Assembly: GCA_013399855.1 (NCBI GenBank)
Contig: VXAY01002085.1
Location: 1,141,244 to 1,205,243, forward strand
Length of the DNA stretch: 64,000 bases
Source of the DNA: Oxyruncus cristatus
Taxonomy: Eukaryota; Chordata; Aves; Passeriformes; Cotingidae
Reading direction: 5' to 3'
Position numbers and translations under genes: made by a program
Notes under the pieces: model-generated
The model's database searches: none
What the model was told of the DNA's origin: nothing
The model's input: only the letters and a program-made list of their open reading frames with translations
Shown here: positions 27,520 to 39,030 of the stretch, in pieces
Layout: each line of letters opens with the position of its first letter
Position numbering within the stretch: position 1 is the stretch's first letter

Positions 27520-27856
27520 CTTCTTTTAACCTATTTATTCTGAAGTTAATGCATTTATAACTGAGTGTATTAAAGTCTCTAAAGATCTGCAGTTGACATT
27601 AGGTTTCTGATCCCAGTTATTGATCTCAATGGGTACTGTATCCATTTGGAGAATCTAGTATTTTTTGCTGAGATTATTGTGATTCTGCTGCGTTCTTTGT
27701 CCACAGAGTTGCTGGAACTGAAAAACATGAAGGGGTTTTTTTTTGCTCATACATAAAGAAAGTTTTGAATTATGAGTTTCCCTAAATTACTTGGGATCTA
27801 GTGATCCAAGAGGCAGCTCCCCTCCCATGGCATAGGAGGGACTGTAGCCCATATCT

Positions 27857-28540
27857 TAGAATCATAGAATAGTTTGTGTTGGAAAAAACCTTTAAAGGTC
27901 ATCTAGTCCAATCCCCTGCAATGAACATGGACATCCCCAAATAGACCAGATTTTTCAGAGCTCTGTTCAACTGGACCTTGAAGGTTTACAGTGATGGGGC
28001 ATCCACTACCACTGGGTTATCTGTTTCAGTGTTTAACCACCCTCATTATAAAAAATTTCTTCCTTATATCTCGTCTAAATCTACCTTCTTTTTGTTTAAA
28101 ACCATTACCCTTGTCCAATCACAACAGGCCTGGCTTAAAACTTTGTCCCAGTCTTTAACTACTGAAAGGCCACAATAAGGTCTCCCTGGAGCCTTCTCCA
28201 TTCTGAACAAACCCAACTCTCTAAGCCTGTCTTCACTGGAGAGGTGCTGCAGCCCTCTGATGTGACCATCTGACCACTTCCTCATCCCCTGAACACTCCA
28301 CCCATCAAATCCATTCATCTCTAGAGAGAAGGATTTTGTGGTGGACTATGTCAAGGGCCTCTACAGAGTCCTGGTAGATGATATCTCTAGACCTTCTCTT
28401 GTCCTTTGATGTAGTCACTTCATCATAGAGTGATGACAGGTGACATTTCTAGAGGCCACTAGATTGGTCAGGCAGGACTGTCCATGTGCTGTATCATAGG
28501 TTCTAGAAGTATCTGTTCCATGATATTTGTGTAGTAGACT
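27857..28540 (-). mobile_element. CR1 LINE with internal deletion (minus strand)
   Basis: The 3' end starts at tagaatcatagaat, followed by antisense ctttaaaggtcatctagtcc. The copy continues through the 3' UTR and the ORF2 tail (minus-strand peptide [16 protein letters not shown] at about 28190-28240) to about 28296. There it jumps directly to a segment from much further upstream in ORF2: 28329-28385 translated on the minus strand gives DIIYQDSVEALDIVHHKIL, a decayed form of the reverse-transcriptase motif A region. The catalytic-domain segment continues to about 28540. In intact elements these two parts are separated by more than 1 kb, so the copy has lost the sequence between them, or two copies lie side by side. 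It is non-functional. Confidence 0.87.
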
Positions 28541-31500
28541 CCAAACACTGATTTCCCCTTGTTGCCTTGGTCTCTGACTCTTACCTATAAGTTTTTAACC
28601 TTCTCATAACTATTCCTCAGAATATTCTTCTATCTATTTGTTGGTGTAGAGCGCAAGTTTAGTATTTCAAGAGGTCTAACGTATCTAAAGTCTAAAGCAA
28701 ATCTAAAATATGTTCACGGGAGACAAATTTTTAACACAACATTCATCAGAAAGTCTCTCTTCACAGTTTTTTAAAGTGAGAAATCGCATGTGGGAGAAAA
28801 GAAGTCTTTGACAATTACCCTTGAGTCCCATGGGATGTTTTTTTTGTAATATTACTTGAAAAATTAGGTCCAGTTTACTAGGCCCCACAATCACAGGTCA
28901 GTTCCAGCGGTTATGCAGTTGGGTTCCCTTTGCTGTCAGGACGTGAAGGGAGGAGCTGGATATAAGCTGGGCTCCCTCCTCTTGGTTCACATGAGAATAG
29001 AGTGCCAGTGTATGTGCTGAGAGGGTATGACTAGCAACTACACATTCCTAACTAAATAAATCATTCTCTTTAGAGGAATGGAGTGAAGAAAAATTATAAC
29101 ATAAGCCTTTATGTAGTCTCATCTCTAAATATACAGTTGGACAAATACAGGATTATTGCCACTGTCATGGATATTTTTTGTCAGATTTTAAAGGTTAGGA
29201 TGATATTCAAGTCATTCACTTTCCTTTCCAAATGTAATATGTGTTAAATTATATATCATTGCTTGGAGCATACAGTAAAACTATTGAAAGGAAACACTGA
29301 AGCCTTTGCTGGTTGCCCCAAAAGCCTTTGCTGGTTTTGATTGCAAAGATGTCTTGATATCAGACAGATTGCTCTAAAAATAAAATATTTATGAAAGAAA
29401 ATTCATTTCATGTAAGGTAAAGCCTGCTTATACAAGAAAGGACTCAACCAAAATAATTTTATAGAGTCATATAGTTTCTGATCCTGACTGCACTGATCCT
29501 GAGAATTGTTGGCTTTCAATTACTTCAGTGGAAGGTAAATGCACTCATGATTTTAAGAGCTGTACATTTGCCAAATATCATAAATATATAAAAGAGATCT
29601 ACTGCATCTGGAAGCACAAGTTTTTGTTGCCAGGCACTTCATCACCTGGACTATTCTCACAGAAAACACGTTCATCCATCTAGGAAACTCTCTGAGGACA
29701 GCTGAAAACTGATATAGTGAGTGGGAAATATCTCCTGTGACTTTAATTATTTTTAAGTCAGCTCTCCTTTCTAAGTTATTTCACTCATTTTAGGTACCCA
29801 TCCCTGGTTTTTTTGCCATTTTGGTCCTCATTTTTATTGATAAGACATTATTTGAAAATTCCATGATTACCAGTACCTATTTTTGCATGACCTAATGCAT
29901 ATAAATAAAGTTTGGGGATTTTTTTTTTTTTTTCCCAAGAAGCTTTGTTACCATATAGTATTACAAAAACAAGGACCAGAAGTTAGACAAAAGCAACAGA
30001 GAAGCAGAACATTTTTGGTGATTTACAGCAGAGAATCTTGTAATGGAATTGGATACTTGGATCCAGACTCATCTGTTGGTCTTAGAGCTGAAGACACAGT
30101 AGAATACTTCTATTGCACTTGAAATTTTATTTAATCATTTACTTGAAAGAATATAATTTTCTTTGTTGTTTTATAAAGTTCAGCTAAGATCAGCAGTTTA
30201 TATGTATTCTAAAAAAATATTGGAAACTAAAAAATATCATTGCCTGAATATGACTTTTCCAAATATTGTTTTAAATAGCATCCTACTCAGTCAAATTAAC
30301 ATCTAATAAGAATTATTTACGATTTTCCTTACACATGATAATAAATAAAAGATGTAGGGAAAGAATAGCAGCATGAAAGGTAATCAGAACTGGTTTAGAA
30401 AACAAACACATGCCATCACCCAGAAAATACATTCAGTTTACATATGTGCTGATCAGAGTTACCTTGAGTATTCCAGCTCTTCATGAAAATAGTATGTTAA
30501 AAATCACCTTTCTCAGCTTTTCTCTAATGTCTCTAACAAACTTCTGAAACTTCAACCATTATTGCTCCCCTACTGTGTTTTAACAAAGATGAAAAATAGC
30601 ATGACTATCATACTTGTGTATAGCTGATTCATTAGGAGGAAATTTTGCATTTTGTCTTCAGAATCCTGCTCTAATTACTCAAAAAGAAAAAAGATGGTTC
30701 CCGCAACAACAGTGACATAATTCTAATCACTTTAAAATAGTTACTCTTTGATGGTAATATTAAGCGCAAGAAAGTTTAATAGAAACTGGCCTTTAGCAAG
30801 AGATTCATTGGCTATACCCTATTTCGTATCCTATTAAAATAAATTGCTGTATCACCTTTTTCCAATACGTAGCACAACAGTTTCAGCTAATAGTGTAAAA
30901 AATCAGATATGCCATGGTTGAAATTGGACCAGTGGTTCATTTTTACTTTATATCTTCTATATTTTGTATTAAGGAAAATGATTCATTGCTAATGTAACTC
31001 TAAGTGATTTTAACATCTATCCTAGAGGTATTACAGGTGTTTCAACCTGTTCCATTTATTAGAGCATTTTGTATTTATCTCTTGAGTGTCTTCCTTCAAA
31101 AGGGATATCTACTGCATTTCTGCATCATATCCAGCATCAATCACTTTGATTAGGGACTCACTCCACAAAGTGAACAGCTTTTCTTCTGTGGCAGCTCCAT
31201 ATGTTTGCTGCAGCTGTTACAGTTTCCAGGCAGAATGTGACCGTACTCTGTTCAGAGTTTGTGTCCCTGTCAGAGGCAGGAAATTGTTCCTCTCTACTTT
31301 GATTTGCCTTGAAGTTGAGTGGCTTGAAATCTGTCCCACAGCTAGACTAGAGTTGCCTACAAAAACACACATGAAATTGCATCTGCATTATGTTTCACAA
31401 CTATGACTCCTATCAAAGTTTGTTCCCACAGCACTCTTTGAATACCAGGTCAAAGGAGTTTATTCCTGGAGAAGTTACTCCAGGAAGATTTTAACATGGA

Positions 31501-31669
31501 TCCAATGTTAGAAGACTGTTATCAGTTGCAGACTAGTTTCATAATAGCTATAAACATGAAATATACTGAAATTTACTACTGATTTTATGATTTCTGGATC
31601 AGGAAAATATTTCTCTTTTTTGATTAATATTTTTTTATCTTGCCTTTAGGCACTATGTGGAGCTACATA

Positions 31670-31720
31670 ATACAGTACACTGTGCTACAGTACAGTAGTT
31701 GTACTACCATAGTACACTGA
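31670..31720. repeat. TACAGTAC-rich imperfect inverted repeat
   Basis: tacagtac occurs at 31671-31678 and 31686-31693, followed by gttgtactac and agtacactg. The outer parts form an imperfect palindrome. It could be a relic of a small hairpin or an inverted-repeat element, or local slippage. Confidence 0.5.
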
Positions 31721-31857
31721 AGGGGGTGCAAAGAATGTAGCAGGTAGGAGATTCATCTCTATTTGAAGAAATACTATGTATTTCCATGAAGGGCACCTTG
31801 AAGATCGCCAGCTCACTATGGTTTAGTTACATCTAAGATGAAACAGAGAACTCAGGT

Positions 31858-31926
31858 TATTAAAACATATTAATGTTGTATATTAAAACATATTGAAACA
31901 TATTAATTATGAATATTAAAACATAT
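31858..31926. repeat. Short minisatellite, tattaaaacatatt units
   Basis: Four near-identical 13-14-bp units lie at 31858-31871, 31881-31894, 31891-31904 (one change, overlapping the previous unit) and 31914-31926, with short spacers. Confidence 0.8.
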
Positions 31927-34539
31927 ATTTGTGAACGTGACTCATCTCCACATGAACAAGGGGAGATGAATGCAGTTGACAGTATTATAAGAACTTTATT
32001 CTCATCCTGAAAACATATATATGCTTGTTCAGCAAATAGGCATTGCTGTGTCACTTTTCATTTCTCTTGATTATCTGTCTGCAAAAATAAATGTGCAATG
32101 GATCGTTACTCTTTGGTGACCAACAACACAATTTGACATGTCTTAAATAATCTTTTAATGAAATCTGCAATAGTGCCCATGTTCGGATGACAAGTATTTT
32201 AGAAAGCCCTGTGGGTCCATAAACACAGGTTGACAATTAAGGTCCGACACAGTTGAATGAATGCAATGTATTCACTATAGAGGTGTGAAAAATGACTTCA
32301 ATATCAGGGTATCTTACTGCTCACTGATCCTCTACCTCTGTGATTGCACATTGCTGCTCTGGTTTTAGCAATTCCAGTTGTTGCAGAGGCAGGTTGTTCC
32401 TGGTGCTACCAAGTGCACTGTTTTCTCTGTGTGTGACTTCAGGGTGACTGTAAGTGTTGAGCTGTCACAGCACAGAATTTTTCTCTTTCCCACCAAGAAA
32501 GTAAAGCAGAAAGCACATACAGACTATCAAACATATGCACCATGGCAGCAATACGCTGAGTCTTACAGGAGCTAGGACTGCTGACAGAATAAAACTAGGT
32601 CAATTAAAAATCATTCTCAAAGTACGAAACACCATATAGAATTTCAAATTGATCAATGTAGGTCTTTGCCAATAGCTTTGTTCCCTCCTTCTCACAAAAC
32701 GAACATTTTGTCTGAATATAAAATAAAAAAGTATCTTTAAACATTTTTCTTTCTCCTAATATACAGAAAACAGACATCTAAAATCAGAAGCAGCAGTATC
32801 TGGGGTTTGGTTTTCAATTTTCTGAAGAAATGCTTAACCTTTTCACTGAAAGCAGAAATATTCTATCCTATTTCAAAGTCAAAATAACTTTTTGTTGTTT
32901 TAGTACAGAGGCTTTCTAAAAAAAGAATCCTAATTATTGCAAGAGGATTTTTCCTGAGCTGCTGGAGGGGAATAGGAAAAGTAAATTTATTATCTGTATG
33001 AAGATCCTTGTCCAACAAAGCACTTAACTTTAAAGTGTGAATAGCACCACAGGTTTTGGAGAAACTTCTTGAGTGTTTAAGTGCTGTTCTGAACGAGGTT
33101 ATAGAGGGGACATTTTTAGTAACTAAATTAGCAGAGGGACATATTTAGCTTTAGTAGGGCTATAAAAATTATCAGTTGTGCTCTCCACTCCTCACCCGCC
33201 CCTTCCCTAGTCATTAAGTGCTGAAGTGAAGGTTCTTGTTGTTTAAGTGTGGAATAGGAAATGGGTGGAGGGAAAACGTGTTGAAAGCACCAGAGAGTGG
33301 GCAAAAGCACATCTGGGGAGTGGCAAAGCACTGGTACCCAGTATTACCCTTTGGTTTCAAGGGGCTCTGGTCCTTCAGCAATAATTGCAGTCTGGCATTG
33401 CTATGTCATGTGAAAATCTAATATAATTTCTCATCCCTCGGGGAGATTAAATGCTTATAGACTTTTACCAGCTATAACAAAGTTCGTGTTCCAGATTCAA
33501 ATGTTTGAATTCTGTCTAAAAGTATCATCCCTCTGTAACTGTGACATAAATGACATGAGGAAATCACACTTTGTAAGTCAGTTGAGGTTATTAGCTTGGG
33601 CCTCAAATGCTTTATGGTGCAAGCCCCTTCCCTAACTCAGACTTGTGAGCATTTCTGAAGGAGTAGACACTGTGTATCACTTGTTAGTAGAGAATCAAAG
33701 AAGCTGTATGATAAGCATTTTCAGAATGTAATTAATGTTTATTTTGTCAAGAAATCATAAACAGTGAGAAAAATATTACACTGTGTATGAATCATTCCAG
33801 ACATCACCATAGAATCTAAATGTTGTCTGGTAATTTTTGCCAATTAAAAATTAGATTACCTTTATTTTACTCTATATGCTGTTACATAGGAATTTTTTAA
33901 TTGCAGTGAAACAAAATCTAGTCATAAGGACAAAAAAGAGGAAAGATTTTCTGCCAGATTTTCTAAAATATCCATAGTCTATGAATGTATATTGAATTAT
34001 TATATTTTTATTTTCTTAAATAAAAAAGCAAACTTAATTTAAAAGTAAATTTATTCTCATCTTGCATGTGCACAAAGTCAACAGTCACTCATACTTGTTC
34101 AACAGAGTGCTTTAGCTGTACTCACTTTAAGAAGTAGGATATAATTTTGTAGTAGATGAGGCTCTTTTAAAGCTTTCCAGACCAGAAACAGATATATATA
34201 CTATGATATAGAGCATCTGTATATAAACAGATATATAACATGCCCCACACAACAGCTAAGGAGTTTCTTCATTGGGATCAAATATAAAATATATTGTTTT
34301 CTTGATTTATTGTATACAAAAATCTTTGTACCAAGTACTGTACTTTGTAACATAATATTTGAATTAAAACAAAGAAAAATCTAAATTAAGACAGACAGGA
34401 ACAATGAGGCAAGACTGCTTCTGGATTAGACATCATAAATCCTAGATTCACGGGTGGTGGCTACCATGAGACCTCCATAGGTCTCAAACCCTTGGATCCT
34501 GTATCACTTGATACAGCATCTTGGCAATATTTTATTTCA

Positions 34540-34960
34540 TGTGCTTAAATGAATTCTCAGTAGCTGTAATAAATCCTTTCCTTTTTGGCAGGGAATAATA
34601 TGATTCCCTAATATTGATTCAGTTCCCTTGAATATTCAATGCAAAATCATTGGAGATTCGCTAATAGAAGACTTAACATGTATCAGAAAGGAATTGCATC
34701 AGGGAAATTATATTTGCTAATAGATTTGTTTTCCTGCTATGCTAAATTTTATTCTTTCGCTATAAATCTTTATTAAATACTGCCAATTCAGCATCTTTAA
34801 CCTGATTGTTTCATTTGCATGCTTTGCCTTTGTGATTGGATTACAGTTTGTTGTACTTACTCTTTATAATTAGCTCTGTGAATGTGTAATTATACATTAT
34901 TACTTAACATTCTATTTACTTTGATCACTATTTGAGTATAAGGTCTTGCACTGAGGCAAC
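34540..34960. promoter_or_regulatory. Candidate conserved non-coding element (low confidence)
   Basis: This stretch lacks homopolymers and contains a POU octamer ATTTGCAT (34813-34820), a GGATTA core (34838-34843) and several TAAT cores (for example gtaattatacattatta near 34886). Texture alone suggests a developmental regulatory element. Octamer words occur at several other places in the window, so chance cannot be excluded. Confidence 0.2.
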
Positions 34961-35731
34961 AATAAACAAAATATTTTTCTTCTTCTGCAAGTCCTTCTGA
35001 AAACCTTCAGCTCAGCCTCTGTAACTGTGGAAAAAATTAACTTGCACATGGCATATTAGTGATGCAATAATTACAGTCAGATGAAGAAACTGAAAAAAAA
35101 TTTTGATTCACATCCAAATTGGCTACATCATCTCATGGTCAGTTGCTCCACATCATTTATGAGCTCATTAAAGACTCCTAAGCTTTTGCATCTCCTGTTT
35201 TCACCCACTTCAGCATTGATGAAATTGTGTTCAAAATAATAATTGTCAATCTGACTGTAGCTATTTTTTTAAGAGAAAACAAGAAGTCAAATTCGGACTT
35301 TTTTGTGGAGAGTATTACTAAAACAAAATTACTTTTAAAGAAAAGTTTGTTTTTAAAATGCTATGAGATTTGAAATTTATGGAAAACTGAACTATACTGA
35401 TTGGATGTCTTTTGCATTCCCCCCCCCTCATATCACTAATTAAAAAAAAACAGGAAAAAAACAGTTACAATTTTTTTTAATATTTCACAGTTCCGGAACA
35501 AGATAATTATAAACCTGTTATTTCCTTTCCTCCCACCTCTTTAATTTGGATTAGTATTTGACATAACATGGGAACAAAACCTTTTTTTATAGTCACTGGG
35601 GACTACTGTTTAGAAGAGACTTGCAGAGAACCACTGGCAAATATAATAGAATATTGCAAAAGTAAAGATCACAAAAAAACAGGTTAAATTTTCTGCTGTT
35701 TCTCCCAGCCAGTTTGTTGTAGAACAGTGAT

Positions 35732-35800
35732 TAGAATCACAGAATCACAGAATAATTAGGGTTTGAAGGGACCTATGAAGATCATCAAGTCCAACGTCCA
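35732..35800 (-). mobile_element. CR1 3'-end fragment (minus strand)
   Basis: Two tandem agaatcac units and then gtttgaagggacctatgaag and atcatcaagtccaacgtcc are the last 70 bp or so of a CR1, in antisense. This is an extremely 5'-truncated insertion of the kind CR1 often makes. Confidence 0.88.
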
Positions 35801-36621
35801 AGTCAAAGAAACAAGTCAAATGGTGGAAAAATGAAAGTAAATTGTTTGCAAAGATGTTTGAGTCATTGGGTTATAATTACTATCATTGAATATTTTTAAA
35901 AATAAGACTTTACTAGCCAAAATAACTGTGACCTCAAATTTGAGCACACAATCTTAATTTGAACATTCAAGAGAAACTGTTAATTTTATTTGAAGTAGAT
36001 GATTATTACATGAAGACATTGGTAATTTAATAAAGAATCTTAAAAAAATGTATTAATTTTGGTGCCCAATTTTCAAATATCTTTTAATATATTCTCAAGG
36101 AGGGCAACTTAGCATAAAGTAACAAATACAAATAAAATAGATTTAAATAGAAAATGTGCTTAATTGCTACAGTAGAATGAACTAAGGTGTAGCTTAATAG
36201 AAATAAAGTGAAGAACTATAAGGGAGGTAAAGAACTGACTAATGCAAAATATTTATATTAAGAATTATCCAGATAGGGACTAATAATGAAATTTTTCAAG
36301 GATATTTTTTGAAATTCATCCTCATTAGTATGTTGATTAATGACATTACAGGAAGAACAAGAAATATGCCAGTGGAGACTTTGGTAATGTTGAAGAGAAC
36401 TGGGACAGTTTGTAGCTAATAATCAGCAAAAATGATACAATCAAAAAGCTCATCAATTAGAGGTGGCAGTTCAAGAAACAGCTCTCATTGAATGTCTTAT
36501 GGGTGACTAAACTGAATATTACATACCTCGGGAAAAGTCTACCTTGATTTTAGGCATTGATAGGGCCTCTTTTATAGAATTGTTTATATTCTGGTCTCTG
36601 AAGTTAAAAAAGAGAAGAACC
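35801..36621. other. AT-rich unique DNA
   Basis: A spacer between CR1 fragments with no recognisable feature. Its right edge may hold further decayed CR1 sequence that I cannot align by eye. Confidence 0.5.
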
Positions 36622-36756
36622 CTCTCTCTTCACAGCCACAAGAACAAGAAGAGGGGTAATGGGTACAAGTTGCACTGGCACAGGTTTTATCTCAATACAA
36701 GAAATAAATTTTTACAACAGGAACAATCAGTCACTGGAACAACCTCCCCAGGGATA
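36622..36756 (+). mobile_element. CR1 ORF2-tail fragment (plus strand), interrupted
   Basis: Translation in the frame of 36544-37029 gives RGNGYKLHWHRFYLNTRNKFL at about 36652-36714, matching the C-terminal end of CR1 ORF2 (an intact element has an RGNG..L...RF.L..R..FF pattern). The DNA phrase gtcactggaacaacctcccc and agggata at 36731-36756 is the sense-strand CR1 block 'cactggaacaggctgcccaggga'. The fragment then stops abruptly at the terminal repeat of an opposite-strand CR1. The 161-codon open frame here is therefore transposon-derived and not a gene. Confidence 0.82.
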
Positions 36757-37113
36757 CAGAATCATAGAATCATAGAATGGTTTGGGTTGGAAGATAACCT
36801 AGTTCCAACCCACCTGCTGTGGGCAGAGACATTTTCAATTAGACCAGGTTGCTCAGAGCTTGTCCTTGGACAGCTCCAGGAATGGACATCCACAACTTCT
36901 CTGGGCAACCTATTCCAGTGCCTCAACACCCTCACAGTAAAGAATTTTTTCCTAATATCTAATCTAAACTCAGCCTTTCAGTCTGAAGTAATTTCCCCTT
37001 GTCCTGTCACTACAGGCCCCTGTAAATAATCTTACCCCATTCTCTCCTGTAAGCTTCCTGCAGGTACTGGAAAGCTACAATTAGGACACCCTGAAGCCTT
37101 CTCTTTTCCAGGA
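36757..37113 (-). mobile_element. CR1 LINE, 5'-truncated copy (minus strand), nested
   Basis: It begins with two tandem agaatcat units (36758-36773) and tggtttgggttggaag, then runs antisense through ttccaacccacctgctgtgg, ctctgggcaacctattccag, tttcctaatatctaatctaa and cttgtcctgtcactacagg, to ccctgaagccttctcttttc and cagg at about 37113. Immediately beyond, gtagagtctccatt (37118-37131) fits the continuation of the plus-strand CR1 that ends at 36756. This suggests that the minus copy inserted into the plus copy. Confidence 0.92.
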
Positions 37114-38844
37114 ATAGTAGAGTCTCCATTGCTAATTTCCACATATGCTGTTAATTGCCCTCTTTTAAATCATGTACTCTTAAGTCAAGACAAAACCCAA
37201 CAGAAATGGCAGGGAAAACTACTCTATTCCTAAAGAATTCTAGTCTTTATCTTCCTGTTTTGCCTGAAAGCCCTTTTGTTTAAATAACTGGACACTGAAA
37301 AATGTTTGGACAAACTAAAAGAATGGGTCTGATTATGTAGTTTAATCTCCAATAAATTTCTGAGCCTCATAGTGAGTCATGTGGCATTAAGATGGATGGT
37401 AGTTTGTTTGCTTGTTTTTAAGGGGTCTTCTTCAGTATCTCTTTTGAGATTGTTTACTCGTGTTTCTGCAAGGAAAAACATTCATTACAGGTCATGTGAA
37501 GAGGAAGTACTTGGAATTCCTTGCAGTCTTAATCTCAAAATCACACCTGAAAATCAGTTCTGGATTTAAATAACAAAGCTGTAAAGTCTGTTGTCTTCAG
37601 ATACAACTACAGCAAGCTGGTGAATGTTTAACAGTTTGCTATAAAACCTGTGAGATTAAGCAGCATCATTATGTCTCGCCTTCTGTATTGACTCCCGATG
37701 AGTGACTGTCTACAAGAAGTAAGCAAATACAAATCTGAATATTGATGCTGTCTAGGCAGAGCCATTTTACAAAAGGAGAACCAAAATAATTCAGTCTGAG
37801 GCTACCAACCTTAGAGATCATTTCTGTTCTGAAATACTAAAGTTTAGGGGAGATATTAAGGAATAGTTCATCTTTTAACTTTTTCTAGTACAGAGCAATA
37901 AACAGCCTGACAAAGAAAATGGGTTTTCCAGCCAAACTAGAAACATGGATTGGTACAATCACTGATTGCAAAAGCCATCTGTACTATCTATAACGTTGTG
38001 TCATTCACTATTGACAGAACTCCTTGTGACATGTAAGTCTTGCCTGAGATTGCTGTGACAGAAAACCTTCATCGTAGTATTTCAATTTGGCATATATTCT
38101 GTGATCTTTCTTCTTTAAACTACTGTGTTTCCTGTTGTAATCTGCAGCATTTCTATAGGTGATCATCCTAAATTTACTTGGTTAGTGTAACTTTGGTGAT
38201 GAGTTAGGAGTCTTTAGGATAGAAACAACAGCAAAAAAATCCCAGCCCCAACATCTTGTACATACCTGTATCAAAGGTATGTGAGTATTCTTCAGGTGTG
38301 GTTTGTACCTGTTATTTTGAACTTATGAGCAATGAAGTCAATGTACATTCTTGTAACCAAACTTGCCATTTTTAGGGAAAAAGAAAAAATTATTCAGTCA
38401 AATCCATGTGCTCACTGTAATATTATAAAAATAGTTTAAAATTGTAAAAATGAAAAAAACCTCAAACTTTTTGACAATATTAAATTACACATTTAAGGGG
38501 TGGGAAAGTCCTTTTTAATATTATTGAACAAAATAAATCTTTAGTTCAGAAAATCACTTTAAATCATGTTTGAACTAATATTGTTTCTTTTTTTTTTCCT
38601 CTCCATTAAGCATATCTCTTTACAGGTGACTACCGTACACATTTTTACAGGGGTTATATATACATCATTATATATATGTAGGTGCACTCACACAAATGCA
38701 CACATACCCCTACATATTTTTAAAGGACCAGACACTTTTCCTTCCAAGTTACTATTGCTAAGCAACCAGTTCTTCCTAAGTGCTGTTCTAATGAAAAATG
38801 TACTTATTAGAGCTGCATGAAATCTCCTGAGAAGTCCTTGTGGT

Positions 38845-39030
38845 CAGTCTTGGAGGGCTTCAGTCACAGGCTTTAAGAGTAATTGATGGCCCATTGTTTG
38901 TATCCTAAACAATGATTCAACAATCTCTCTGCATCTGCCTCTTGGTAATTTTAATGACTGCAAAAATAATCTTGAATGGCTTTTTTATCAGCAGAGTGAT
39001 CTATGTTGTTTTGTTAGTCAATGGGTTGAT
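38845..39030. promoter_or_regulatory. Candidate regulatory patch with inverted SOX-type sites
   Basis: CATTGTTT at 38892-38899 and AAACAATG at 38907-38914 form a perfect 8-bp inverted pair around a 7-bp spacer. The left half, read in reverse, is the SOX consensus AACAATGG; a further caacaat follows at 38918. gtaattttaatgactgc and ttttatcagcag nearby add homeodomain-like and GATA-like words. Paired inverted SOX sites are known in some SOXE targets, usually with shorter spacing. Function is inference. Confidence 0.25.

Larger units (their letters stand above)
20661..27856. other. AT-rich unique DNA with simple repeats
   Basis: About 7 kb with no recognised gene or transposon. It includes 18 T at 25353-25370, a (TTAA)n tract at 27331-27352, and a full CRE-type palindrome at 27512-27519. 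A less AT-rich patch at 23620-23920 carries a 93-codon minus-strand frame (23630-23911). It resembles nothing that I know and could be an old repeat or a conserved element. Confidence 0.5.
28541..35731. other. AT-rich unique DNA, no gene recognised
   Basis: About 7 kb of background DNA. It holds a 15-T run (29919-29933), a small direct repeat of aagcctttgctggtt at 29300 and 29322, an inverted-repeat-rich patch at 31670-31720 and a short minisatellite at 31858-31926. The 106-codon frame at 31086-31406 is not recognisable as a protein. Confidence 0.5.

Noticed and set aside
31086..31406. 106-codon frame as a gene
   Set aside because: The peptide is Cys/Ser-rich with no known motif. One or more frames of this length are expected by chance in 64 kb.
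36544..37029. Longest open frame in the window (161 codons) as a gene
   Set aside because: The N-terminal half is an in-frame CR1 ORF2 tail and the second half is antisense CR1 3' end, so it is a chance fusion across two transposons.
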